The translations under genes and the position numbers were made by a program. 64,000 nucleotides of DNA from Haladaptatus salinisoli (GTDB lineage Archaea > Halobacteriota > Halobacteria > Halobacteriales > Haladaptataceae), in assembly GCF_020614375.1 (NCBI RefSeq), contig NZ_CP085327.1, forward strand, positions 1,910,823-1,974,822. Reading direction: 5' to 3'. Below the pieces are notes generated by a model, which was given only the letters and a program-made list of their open reading frames with translations, ran no database searches and was not told the DNA's origin. Below, one piece after another: positions 54,693-63,010 of this stretch (its first letter is position 1; each line of letters opens with the position of its first letter).

Positions 54693-56201
54693 ATGAAATT
54701 ACCAGAATCACAGGTTGCGGTGTTGGAAACCGCAAGCGCGACCGACGAACGGACGATAGAGGAACTGGCCGAACAGACCGACCTGAAACCGGAGACGGTG
54801 ACGGGTGCGGTCTTCGAACTCGAAGAGGAAGGCTTGCTCTCCGTGGACGAGCGGACCGAGGAATCGGTCTCGCTCACCGAGGAGGGCGAGGAGTACGCCG
54901 AGGACGGCTTGCCGGAAATCAAGCTCTACGAGGCGGCGCTTTCGGCGGGCGCGGACGAGGAACCGATTCAGATGGGCCAAGCGATCGGTCAGTCCGGACT
55001 CGGGGGTCCGCAGGTGAACATCGCCCTCTCGAACTACGCCCGGAAAGGGTACGGGAGCATCGAAGACGGCGAAATCTCGGCGAACGCGGGCACGAACCCG
55101 GAGGACGACGAGGAGGCGAGCGCGCTGTCCGCGCTCGCCGCCGGCGAATCGGTCGATGACGCGGACGTCCTCGACCAACTGGAGAGCCGCGGACTCGTCG
55201 AACGCGCCGAATCGACCGTTCGCTCGGTCACGCTCACCGAGGCGGGCGTCACGGCGATGATGGAGGGCGTCGAGGCCGCCGAGACGGTCGGCCAGTTGAC
55301 CCCCGAGATGCTCACGACCGGCCGGTGGCGCGACGTCGAGTTCGCGGAGTACAACGTCGCCGCGGACGCCGAACGAATCGACGGCGGGAAGGTGCACATC
55401 CTGCGCCAGACGGCGAACCGCGTGAAGGACGTGCTCGTCGGCATGGGCTTCGAGGAGATGGACGGGCCGCACGCGGACGCGGACTTCTGGATCAACGACT
55501 GCCTGTTCATGCCCCAGGACCACCCGGCGCGCACCCACTGGGACCGGTTCGCGCTGTCGAACCCGACCGAGATTCGCGACCTTCCGGACGATCTCGTGGA
55601 GCGCGTTCGCCGGGCGCACCTCGAAGGCATCGGCGAGAACAGCGACGGCTACCACTCGCCGTGGGACGAGGAGTTCGCGCGGGCCATCGCGCTCCGCGGC
55701 CACACCACGTCGCTGTCGATGCGCTACCTCTCCGGACACGCCGTCGGCGAACTCGAACCGCCGCGGCGGTTCTTCAGCGTCGAGAAGGTGTACCGCAACG
55801 ACACGCTCGACCCGACGCACCTGCTGGAGTTCTTTCAGATCGAGGGCTGGGTGATGGCCGACGACCTCTCGGTGCGCGACCTGATGGGCACCTTCGAGGA
55901 GTTCTACGAGCAGTTCGGCATCACCGACATCCGGTTCAAACCCCACTACAATCCGTACACGGAGCCGAGCTTCGAACTGTTCGGCAACCACCCCGAGACG
56001 GGCGAACTCATCGAGATCGGCAACAGCGGGATGTTCCGCCCCGAGGTGCTCGAACCCCTCGGCGTCGACTGCGACGTGATGGCGTGGGGGCTCGCGCTCG
56101 AACGGTTGCTCATGCTGATGTACGGCTTCGAGGACATCCGCGACGTGCACGGGACGCTGTGCGACCTCGAACTGCTCCGCGACGTGGAGGTGATTCACTG
56201 A
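54693..56201 (+). CDS. pheS: Phenylalanyl-tRNA synthetase alpha subunit
   Basis: 502 residues. An N-terminal winged-helix part (1-170, EERTIEELAEQTDL-like) precedes the class II catalytic core. Core motifs include VEKVYRNDTLDPTHLLEFFQ, NSGMFRPEVLEPLG and WGLALERLLMLMYG. It pairs with pheT to charge tRNA-Phe. The ATG at 54693 is preferred over a GTG two codons earlier. Its stop overlaps pheT as TGATG. Confidence 0.95.
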   Translation: MKLPESQVAVLETASATDERTIEELAEQTDLKPETVTGAVFELEEEGLLSVDERTEESVSLTEEGEEYAEDGLPEIKLYEAALSAGADEEPIQMGQAIGQSGLGGPQVNIALSNYARKGYGSIEDGEISANAGTNPEDDEEASALSALAAGESVDDADVLDQLESRGLVERAESTVRSVTLTEAGVTAMMEGVEAAETVGQLTPEMLTTGRWRDVEFAEYNVAADAERIDGGKVHILRQTANRVKDVLVGMGFEEMDGPHADADFWINDCLFMPQDHPARTHWDRFALSNPTEIRDLPDDLVERVRRAHLEGIGENSDGYHSPWDEEFARAIALRGHTTSLSMRYLSGHAVGELEPPRRFFSVEKVYRNDTLDPTHLLEFFQIEGWVMADDLSVRDLMGTFEEFYEQFGITDIRFKPHYNPYTEPSFELFGNHPETGELIEIGNSGMFRPEVLEPLGVDCDVMAWGLALERLLMLMYGFEDIRDVHGTLCDLELLRDVEVIH

Positions 56202-57913
56202 TGCCGACCGTAGACGTTTCCCCCGACGAACTGCGCCGACTGACCGGCCACGATGAGAAGAGCGACGAGGAACTGAAAGACGACCTGTTCGCGCTCGGAC
56301 TGGAGTACGAGGGCGAGACGGAAGACGGCGACATGCAACTGGAGTTCGCGCCCGACCGCCTCGACCGCCTCTCCATCGAAGGCGTCGCGCGGTCGCTTCG
56401 CTACCAGTACGGCGACGACAGGGGCGTCTACGTCCCGAAACCGAACGACCCGGACTGGACCATCGAGGTGGACGAGAGCGTCCCCGAGGAGCGCCCCTAC
56501 GTCACCGGCGCGGTCGCCCGCGGCGTGAACCTCGGCGAGGAGGCGCTCGACTCGCTCATCCAACTGCAGGAGAAACTCCACGCGACGATGGGCCGAAAGC
56601 GTGCGAAAGGTGCCATCGGAATCCACGACCTGACGATGTTGAAGGGGTCGTCCGCGACCGACGAGGGCGAAAACAGCATCCGGTACGTCGGCGTCGCCCC
56701 CGACGGCGACCGATTCGTCCCGCTCGACGCGGACGCGGAGATGACGCCCGAGGAAGTCCTGCGCTCCCACCAGACCGGCGAGAAGTACGCCGACCTCGTC
56801 GCCGAGTACGAACGCTACCCGGCCATCTACGATGACATCGGCCTGTTCTCGTTCCCGCCGGTCATCAACGGTCGGCGAACCGAGGTGGCGGCGGACTCGC
56901 GCGACCTGTTCGTCGAACTCACCGGCACCGACCAGTGGACCATCGACAAGATGTGCACCATCATCTGCTACGCGCTGGACGCCCGCGGCGCGACCATCGA
57001 GGAGGTCGAGGTCGAGTACCCGGACCGCACGCTCGTTCGGCCTGATTTGGAACCGACGACGAAATCCGTTGCGCACGAGCGAATCGAGACGCTCCTCGGC
57101 ATCGACCTCGGGTCCGACGAAGTGCTCGACCTGCTGGAGCGCTCCGGGCTGTCGGGCGAGGCGAGCGAGGAAGGCGACTCGGTCGCGTACGAGGTCGAGA
57201 TACCTCCCTACCGCGTCGACGTGCTCCACCCGGTCGACATCGTGGACGACGTCGGTCGAGCGTACGGCTTCAACGACCTCTCGCCGCGCTACCCCGACGT
57301 GGGAACGGTCGGCGGACGCCACGAGCGCTCGCAACTCGAAGACGCCGCCCGCGAGGTGCTCGTCGGACTGGGCTTCGAAGACCTGCTCAACTTCCACATG
57401 ATCAGCGAGGAGGAGAACTTCGAGCGAATGCGCGCGGAACCCGGGTCGGGCGTGGTCGGCGGTGACGCTCCGGCGACCATCAAGAACCCCTACAGCGAGG
57501 ACTACACCATGCTGCGGACGTGGGCGCTCCCCTCGCTCGTGATGGTGCTGGAGAACAACACCCACCGCTCCTACCCGCAGGACCTCGCGGAAATCGGGCT
57601 GGCGGTGCGGGTGGACGAGTCGGAGAACATCGGCGTCGCGGAGCACCGCACCGTGGCCGGCGTCCTCGCGCGTCACGACGCCTCCTACGAGGACGCGAAA
57701 GCGCGCCTGCAAGCCATCGCGCGGAACTTCGACGCCGAACTGGAGACGCCGCCGACCGACCATCCGACGTTCATCCCCGGACGCGCGGCGGACGTCGTGC
57801 TGGACGGAACGAAGGTCGGCGTCGTCGGCGAGGTGCACCCCGAGGTGCTCGTCGAACACGACCTCGAACTGCCGGTGGCCGGATTCGAGTTCCGCCTCGA
57901 CGCGCTGGAGTAG
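56201..57913 (+). CDS. pheT: Phenylalanyl-tRNA synthetase beta subunit
   Basis: 570 residues, the archaeal-size beta subunit. It has the B3/B4 stretches MDGKRAKGAIGIHDL-like RKRAKGAIGIHDLTMLKGS and FSFPPVINGRRTEVA. The catalytic-like B5-B8 core ends with LPVAGFEFRLDALE. It overlaps pheS by one base, so the two subunits are made together. Confidence 0.95.
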   Translation: MPTVDVSPDELRRLTGHDEKSDEELKDDLFALGLEYEGETEDGDMQLEFAPDRLDRLSIEGVARSLRYQYGDDRGVYVPKPNDPDWTIEVDESVPEERPYVTGAVARGVNLGEEALDSLIQLQEKLHATMGRKRAKGAIGIHDLTMLKGSSATDEGENSIRYVGVAPDGDRFVPLDADAEMTPEEVLRSHQTGEKYADLVAEYERYPAIYDDIGLFSFPPVINGRRTEVAADSRDLFVELTGTDQWTIDKMCTIICYALDARGATIEEVEVEYPDRTLVRPDLEPTTKSVAHERIETLLGIDLGSDEVLDLLERSGLSGEASEEGDSVAYEVEIPPYRVDVLHPVDIVDDVGRAYGFNDLSPRYPDVGTVGGRHERSQLEDAAREVLVGLGFEDLLNFHMISEEENFERMRAEPGSGVVGGDAPATIKNPYSEDYTMLRTWALPSLVMVLENNTHRSYPQDLAEIGLAVRVDESENIGVAEHRTVAGVLARHDASYEDAKARLQAIARNFDAELETPPTDHPTFIPGRAADVVLDGTKVGVVGEVHPEVLVEHDLELPVAGFEFRLDALE

Positions 57914-58018
57914 GGTTATCGCTCGCCGGCTTCGCCGTTCGCACCGCTCCCACGCGCCGGAGTGGTCGTCTTAGAAGGCGATAGAAAGAACCGACGCCCT
58001 GCTATCCGACTATCGAGC

Positions 58019-58294
58019 ATGAACTACGAGCCTCGCTCCTTCACCGTCGAGGACGCGGACGCTATCGTCTCGTGGCACTACGATCCGCCCTTCGACTTCT
58101 ACGACGCGGCGAGCGATCCCGACGACTTCGCGCGGACTGAGTACGACCCCGACGAGTTCTCTCTGGCGGTGGCGGCGTTCAACGAACGGACGATTTCGGT
58201 CTACGAGTCGGTCGGCTTCGAGCGCGTCGAGACGTTTCCGCAGGAAACGAGCGGCGGGGAGTACGAATTTCCGGCGATGGCTCGGTCCGCGTGA
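58019..58294 (+). pseudogene. GNAT acetyltransferase with in-frame internal deletion
   Basis: 91 residues where homologues of this haloarchaeal GNAT type have about 150-170. The N-terminal part (MNYEPRSFTVEDADAIVSWH, YDPPFDFYDAASDPDDFAR) and the C-terminal part (FSLAVAAFNERTISVYESVG, QETSGGEYEFPAMA) both match GNAT ends. The middle, including the acetyl-CoA loop (R/Q-x-x-G-x-G/A), is absent. The frame stays open across a junction near 58131-58150, so it was a clean in-frame loss. The protein is probably inactive. pyrD is convergent, 9 bp away. Confidence 0.75.
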
Positions 58295-58303
58295 CGCGGG
58301 CGT

Positions 58304-59362
58304 TCAATCGAGGTCCGCGCCGATGGCGGCTTCGACGCCGTCGAAGCCGTCGCGCTCCAACAGTTCGAGTAAGCCTTCGTTGATGTCGCGGGCGATGGAC
58401 GGGCCGCGGTAGACGAGACCGGTGTACAACTGGACGACGTGCGCTCCGGCGCGAATCTTCCGGTAGGCGTCCTCGGCGGTGAAGACCCCGCCGACGCCGA
58501 CGACCGGAACGTCCGCGCGCTCGGCGGCGAAGCGAATCATCTCCGTCGCCCGCGATTGGATCGGTCGTCCCGAGAGGCCCCCTTCCTTGTCGCGGTGGCG
58601 ACTGCGGAGGCCGTCCGGGCGTTCGGTCGTCGTGTTCGTGGCGATGACGCCGTCGAGACCGAGTTCCGTCACGAGGTCGAGCGCGTCGGCGACGGCCGAT
58701 TCCGGGAGGTCGGGCGAGAGTTTCACGAGCAGCGGACTCGCCCCCGCATCCTGTAGCGTCGTCAGGATTCGTTCGAGGTTCTCGCGGTCCTGGAGTTCGC
58801 GCAGTCCCGGCGTGTTCGGGCTGGAGACGTTGACGGCGAAGTAGTCCGCGTGCGCCGCCACCCGCTCGTAGGTGTACAGGTAGTCCGCCTCGGCGCTTTC
58901 GAGGGGAGTCGCCTTCGACTTCCCGATGTTCGCGCCGACCGGAACGTCGGGGAGGGACTGCCGCGCCATGCGCGCGCCGATTCTGTCCGCCCCGTGGTTG
59001 TTGAACCCCATGCGGTTGATGATGCCCTCGTCTTCGCGCAGGCGAAACATTCGGGGGCGAGGGTTACCGTCCTGCGCGTCGGCGGTCACGCCGCCGATTT
59101 CGACGTGACCGAATCCGAGGCCGGCGAGCGCCGATGGTATCTGGGAGTTCTTGTCGAATCCCGCGGCGACGCCGACGGGATTCGGAAACGACAGATCGAA
59201 CGCGTCGACGGACAGTCGCGGGTCGTCGACGCGGTAGCGCGCGCGGAGCAGTCGCTCGACCGGCGTTCCTTGGACGGTTCCGAGTAGCCTGTGGACGGTT
59301 CCGTGAGCGGTCTCCGCTGGTAATCGAAACAACAGTGGTCTGACGGCGTCGTATCCGTTCAT
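58304..59362 (-). CDS. pyrD: Dihydroorotate dehydrogenase (quinone), class 2 type
   Basis: 352 residues. FMN-binding and active-site stretches are GVAAGFDKNSQIPSALAGLG, NRMGFNNHGAD, NVSSPNTPGLRELQ with the catalytic Ser, and GGVFTAEDAYRKIRAGA. The class 2 enzyme passes electrons to the quinone pool in pyrimidine synthesis. The N-terminal DAVRPLLFRLPAETAH matches class 2 forms. The ATG at 59362 is used. Confidence 0.94.
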   Translation of the reverse strand: MNGYDAVRPLLFRLPAETAHGTVHRLLGTVQGTPVERLLRARYRVDDPRLSVDAFDLSFPNPVGVAAGFDKNSQIPSALAGLGFGHVEIGGVTADAQDGNPRPRMFRLREDEGIINRMGFNNHGADRIGARMARQSLPDVPVGANIGKSKATPLESAEADYLYTYERVAAHADYFAVNVSSPNTPGLRELQDRENLERILTTLQDAGASPLLVKLSPDLPESAVADALDLVTELGLDGVIATNTTTERPDGLRSRHRDKEGGLSGRPIQSRATEMIRFAAERADVPVVGVGGVFTAEDAYRKIRAGAHVVQLYTGLVYRGPSIARDINEGLLELLERDGFDGVEAAIGADLD

Positions 59363-59410
59363 CGTTCTATCGGTAGAGAAAGACATCGCCTGCGGCTCGC
59401 CCGCGGCGCG

Positions 59411-59608
59411 TTAGAACTCGTGTTCGACCTCGTCCTTGTCGGCCTTCTGGATGATGATCTTGTCTTCCCGAACTCGTACGAAGACTTCGTCACCGATTTC
59501 CATGCCTGCGACAGCTAGTTCGTCTTCGTGCAGGTTGACGTGGACGTTGTGGTACTCACCGTCTTCGTCTTTCGCGCCACTCGGGCTGAGCTTCTTTTTC
59601 CGTACCAT
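59411..59608 (-). CDS. Small AbrB/SpoVT-like haloarchaeal protein
   Basis: 65 residues. The C-terminal half (AGMEIGDEVFVRVREDKIII) fits the swapped-hairpin AbrB pattern of DNA-binding small proteins. The N-terminus is basic (MVRKKKLSPSGAKDED). A strong-looking promoter on the minus strand (CTTAAGT core, 59643-59654) precedes it. It is divergent from MC1. The DNA-binding role is inferred from the fold. Confidence 0.8.
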   Translation of the reverse strand: MVRKKKLSPSGAKDEDGEYHNVHVNLHEDELAVAGMEIGDEVFVRVREDKIIIQKADKDEVEHEF

Positions 59609-59642
59609 CGCGGTATCTTATGCAGTCCTTCGCCGTAGGATG

Positions 59643-59654
59643 TACTTAAGTGTT
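59643..59654 (-). promoter_or_regulatory. Promoter of the AbrB-like gene, CTTAAGT core
   Basis: On the minus strand the sequence reads AACACTTAAGTA, the same core as several rRNA promoters (CTTAAGTG). It lies about 40 bases before the ATG at 59608, suitable for a start near 59620-59625. Confidence 0.6.
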
Positions 59655-59812
59655 TTCTACTATACTATCCCGCTTCGACCGTTTTCGGAAGTTGCTATGT
59701 ACCGTAGCCACTTACCTTGCTCGGCCCGTCGCTACGCGTCCCCCCGTTACGGAAATCACGGAACTGTAGTATTCTACTATAAATATCTGCCGCTGAAAAC
59801 CGCTCATATCGG

Positions 59813-59825
59813 CGATATATTTATA
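59813..59825 (+). promoter_or_regulatory. TATA box of the MC1 gene
   Basis: TATATTTATAA lies about 28 bases before the ATG at 59848, so the message is probably leaderless and starts at that ATG rather than the one five codons later. Confidence 0.65.
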
Positions 59826-59847
59826 ACGACCCCTGTGCTGGGTTGGC

Positions 59848-60171
59848 ATGGAGGATAAAACCATGGTACGTGACGATGGTAAGCGAAACTTTGCACTGCG
59901 CGCAACTGACGGAGACGAATCGAGTGTCTTTTCAGGTAACACTCCCCGACAGGCCGCTTTAAAGGCAGCACGTCGACTCGAACCAGGGAGCTCCGAAGAC
60001 GAAGCAGACCGGATCGAACTCCGTCTCCGCGAGAAGGGTACCGACAAGGTTCACATCTACGAGGGCTGGGCGTGGCACGAGGCGGCGCCCGACGATAAGC
60101 CGGACTGGATGCCGGACGAGATAACCGAAGCGAACGTCTCCAAACAGGGCATCGAGCACTTGGACGAGTGA
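59848..60171 (+). CDS. Chromosomal protein MC1
   Basis: 107 residues. The MC1 fold is identified by KRNFALRATDGDESSVFSGN and TPRQAALKAARRLEPG, with KGTDKVHIYEGWAW. MC1 is the small architectural DNA-bending protein of Methanosarcina and haloarchaea. It has an acidic insertion and C-terminal tail (EVDE-rich, 85-107) typical of halophiles. A terminator hairpin follows the gene directly. Confidence 0.93.
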   Translation: MEDKTMVRDDGKRNFALRATDGDESSVFSGNTPRQAALKAARRLEPGSSEDEADRIELRLREKGTDKVHIYEGWAWHEAAPDDKPDWMPDEITEANVSKQGIEHLDE

Positions 60172-60204
60172 AACGCACGAGTGGTCGAGTACGTGCGTTT
60201 TTAT
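60171..60204 (+). terminator. Hairpin terminator after MC1
   Basis: AAACGCAC (60171-60178) and GTGCGTTT (60193-60200) pair perfectly over 8 bp and run into TTTTTA. It overlaps the last base of the gene. It separates MC1 from the rRNA promoter region. Confidence 0.7.
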
Positions 60205-60262
60205 CGTACATTCCTCACTACATTCCCACACTAGGACTCTTCGCGCGTACGCGTGAACCGAT

Positions 60263-60292
60263 CAAGCTGAAAGATTTCAAGCTGAAAGATTT
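60263..60292 (+). repeat. Two tandem copies of a 15-bp repeat
   Basis: CAAGCTGAAAGATTT occurs at 60263-60277 and again at 60278-60292 with no mismatch. It lies between MC1 and the first rRNA promoter. No function is evident. Confidence 0.8.
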
Positions 60293-60463
60293 TTACTCGT
60301 CCTGTTCGACGATAGAGACGCGCGGGGCACATCCGACCGGACTGAGCGCACGACGCGTAGGATGATGGCTCGGCCTCCACTCGCGCTATAGATTTACTCG
60401 AAGCCGACCTGCTCGTCACTCGGGTCGGCGAGTGCTAGGTACTCTATCCCGAAGCGCATCCGC

Positions 60464-60482
60464 TTCGACGGTCTTAAGTGTA
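60464..60482 (+). promoter_or_regulatory. rRNA promoter 1
   Basis: TTCGACGGTCTTAAGTG combines the conserved TTCGA element and a CTTAAGT TATA region, the pattern of haloarchaeal rRNA promoters. It is the most distal promoter seen, about 640 bp before 16S. Confidence 0.7.
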
Positions 60483-60542
60483 ACTCCGCCATCCGTAGGA
60501 ATGTGAACGCCGCCCGGTGGTTTCCCCCACCCGGTGGTCGCT

Positions 60543-60565
60543 CGAATAGGACGTCTTTACATACG
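60543..60565 (+). promoter_or_regulatory. rRNA promoter 2
   Basis: The TCTTTACATA core at 60554-60563 is preceded by CGAATAGGACG. It is the most divergent of the six copies. Confidence 0.5.
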
Positions 60566-60593
60566 AAGGCGTCCGTCGGGTGGAAGCAAGCCG

Positions 60594-60614
60594 ATTCAAT
60601 GGCCTTAAGTGTAT
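60594..60614 (+). promoter_or_regulatory. rRNA promoter 3
   Basis: ATTCAATGGCCTTAAGTG matches promoter 1 in both elements and their spacing. Confidence 0.65.
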
Positions 60615-60674
60615 AGGGTGATTCGAACGTGACGTGGACGACGTCTCTCGATTCGAGGCGTTCGAACGCGCTCG

Positions 60675-60695
60675 ATTCGGTGCCTTTATACGTAG
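60675..60695 (+). promoter_or_regulatory. rRNA promoter 4
   Basis: ATTCGGTGCCTTTATACG keeps the spacing but has TTTATA for the TATA region. Downstream, CGCCCTCG and CGAGGGCG (60721-60748) form an 8-bp hairpin between promoters 4 and 5. Confidence 0.65.
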
Positions 60696-60753
60696 GGGCC
60701 TACTCGAATCGAGTACGACGCGCCCTCGGCGGTCATCCGTCGAGGGCGAGCGG

Positions 60754-60775
60754 AATCCGACGCCCTTAAGTAAAC
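60754..60775 (+). promoter_or_regulatory. rRNA promoter 5
   Basis: ATCCGACGCCCTTAAGTA matches the family. Its core and downstream bases are nearly repeated by the internal promoter before 23S. Confidence 0.65.
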
Positions 60776-60889
60776 GAGGGCGTTTGGATAATAACGCGAA
60801 GAAAGATACGCTGTGATTCGCGGGGCGTTCGATTCGTCCCGCAATCTCGGGCTACACTGGCTCGGCACGTCGGCACCCCGCCGACGCAG

Positions 60890-60909
60890 TTCGATGGGTT
60901 TAATACCTG
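60890..60909 (+). promoter_or_regulatory. rRNA promoter 6, proximal
   Basis: TTCGATGGGTTTAATACC is the nearest to the 16S gene. A GC hairpin (60868-60886, CGTCGGC/GCCGACG) stands just before it. Confidence 0.65.
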
Positions 60910-60982
60910 TCCTCGCCTACCAGTAAGTCCGAAGGAAATGAGGATCTCACCCCTGCGGTCTTCCGTACACGATGGGATCTGA

Positions 60983-61039
60983 TGTTAGCCCTGGCAGTTC
61001 GGTGACGCCCGGCCAGTTACTTGGCTTGGGGTCGTCGAA
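60983..61039 (+). other. 5' strand of the 16S processing stem
   Basis: It is complementary to 62637-62692. Matching blocks include TGTTAGCCCTGGCAGTTC, CCCGGCCAG and GGTCGTCGAA, with small mismatched loops as needed for a bulge-helix-bulge cut by the splicing endonuclease. EndA, encoded at 50307 in this window, would be the processing enzyme. Confidence 0.75.
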
Positions 61040-61120
61040 CTGACGGACCACGTATATGCGACCAATGTACATGCGTTAGCATGTCTCCGCCAGACCCACC
61101 GAGCAGTATGCTCGGCAACC

Positions 61121-62592
<1,472 letters not shown>

Positions 62593-62636
62593 AACGATCG
62601 GGATCAGGCCGACGCGCCTGACCCACCTTTCCCGTT

Positions 62637-62692
62637 TTCGACGACCTCGGCCACGTTTCTGGCCGGGCACCTTTGAACTGCCAGGGTTAACA
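62637..62692 (+). other. 3' strand of the 16S processing stem
   Basis: Its complement repeats the blocks at 60983-61039, from TTCGACGACC to CCAGGGTTAACA. The two strands pair around the 16S gene and should contain the cleavage motif. Confidence 0.75.
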
Positions 62693-62716
62693 CAACCCCT
62701 CGCCGTAAGGTGAGGT

Positions 62717-62788
62717 GGGCCCATAGCTCAGTGGTAGAGTGCCTCCTTTGCAAGGAGGATGCCCTGGGTTCGAATCCCAGTGGGTCCA
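62717..62788 (+). tRNA. tRNA-Ala (anticodon TGC)
   Basis: 72 bases in the 16S-23S spacer. The acceptor stem GGGCCCA pairs with TGGGTCC and includes the G3-U70 pair that identifies alanine. The anticodon loop TTTGCAA sits on a CCTCC/GGAGG stem, and the T arm has GGTTCGAATCC. This spacer tRNA is standard in haloarchaea. The CCA is not encoded. Confidence 0.98.
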
Positions 62789-62804
62789 TTACTCGGGACA
62801 GAAC

Positions 62805-62831
62805 GGAATCGTTCCTCTTAAGTAATCGAGG
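62805..62831 (+). promoter_or_regulatory. Internal promoter before 23S
   Basis: CCTCTTAAGTAATCGAGGG closely copies promoter 5 (CCCTTAAGTAAACGAGGG). An internal promoter between 16S and 23S is known in some haloarchaea and would add 23S transcripts. Confidence 0.55.
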
Positions 62832-63010
62832 GCGAAAGGTTCTCTCCCGAAGTTAACCGATGCACCATCCCGCGAAAGCGCGGTTGGGAAGGGTTCGACG
62901 CACGCTCTTGGCGACCACCGAGACGTGTAATGACGACCGTATGTACGTGCAATCCAGGCGTCCACTGGACTCACATTAGTGAGTTCTACAGTGAATCCAA
63001 AATCAAGTAC

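Noticed and set aside
60168..60365. A 65-residue open frame after MC1
   Set aside because: It starts inside the MC1 stop region, runs through the terminator and the tandem repeat, and has no acidic bias.
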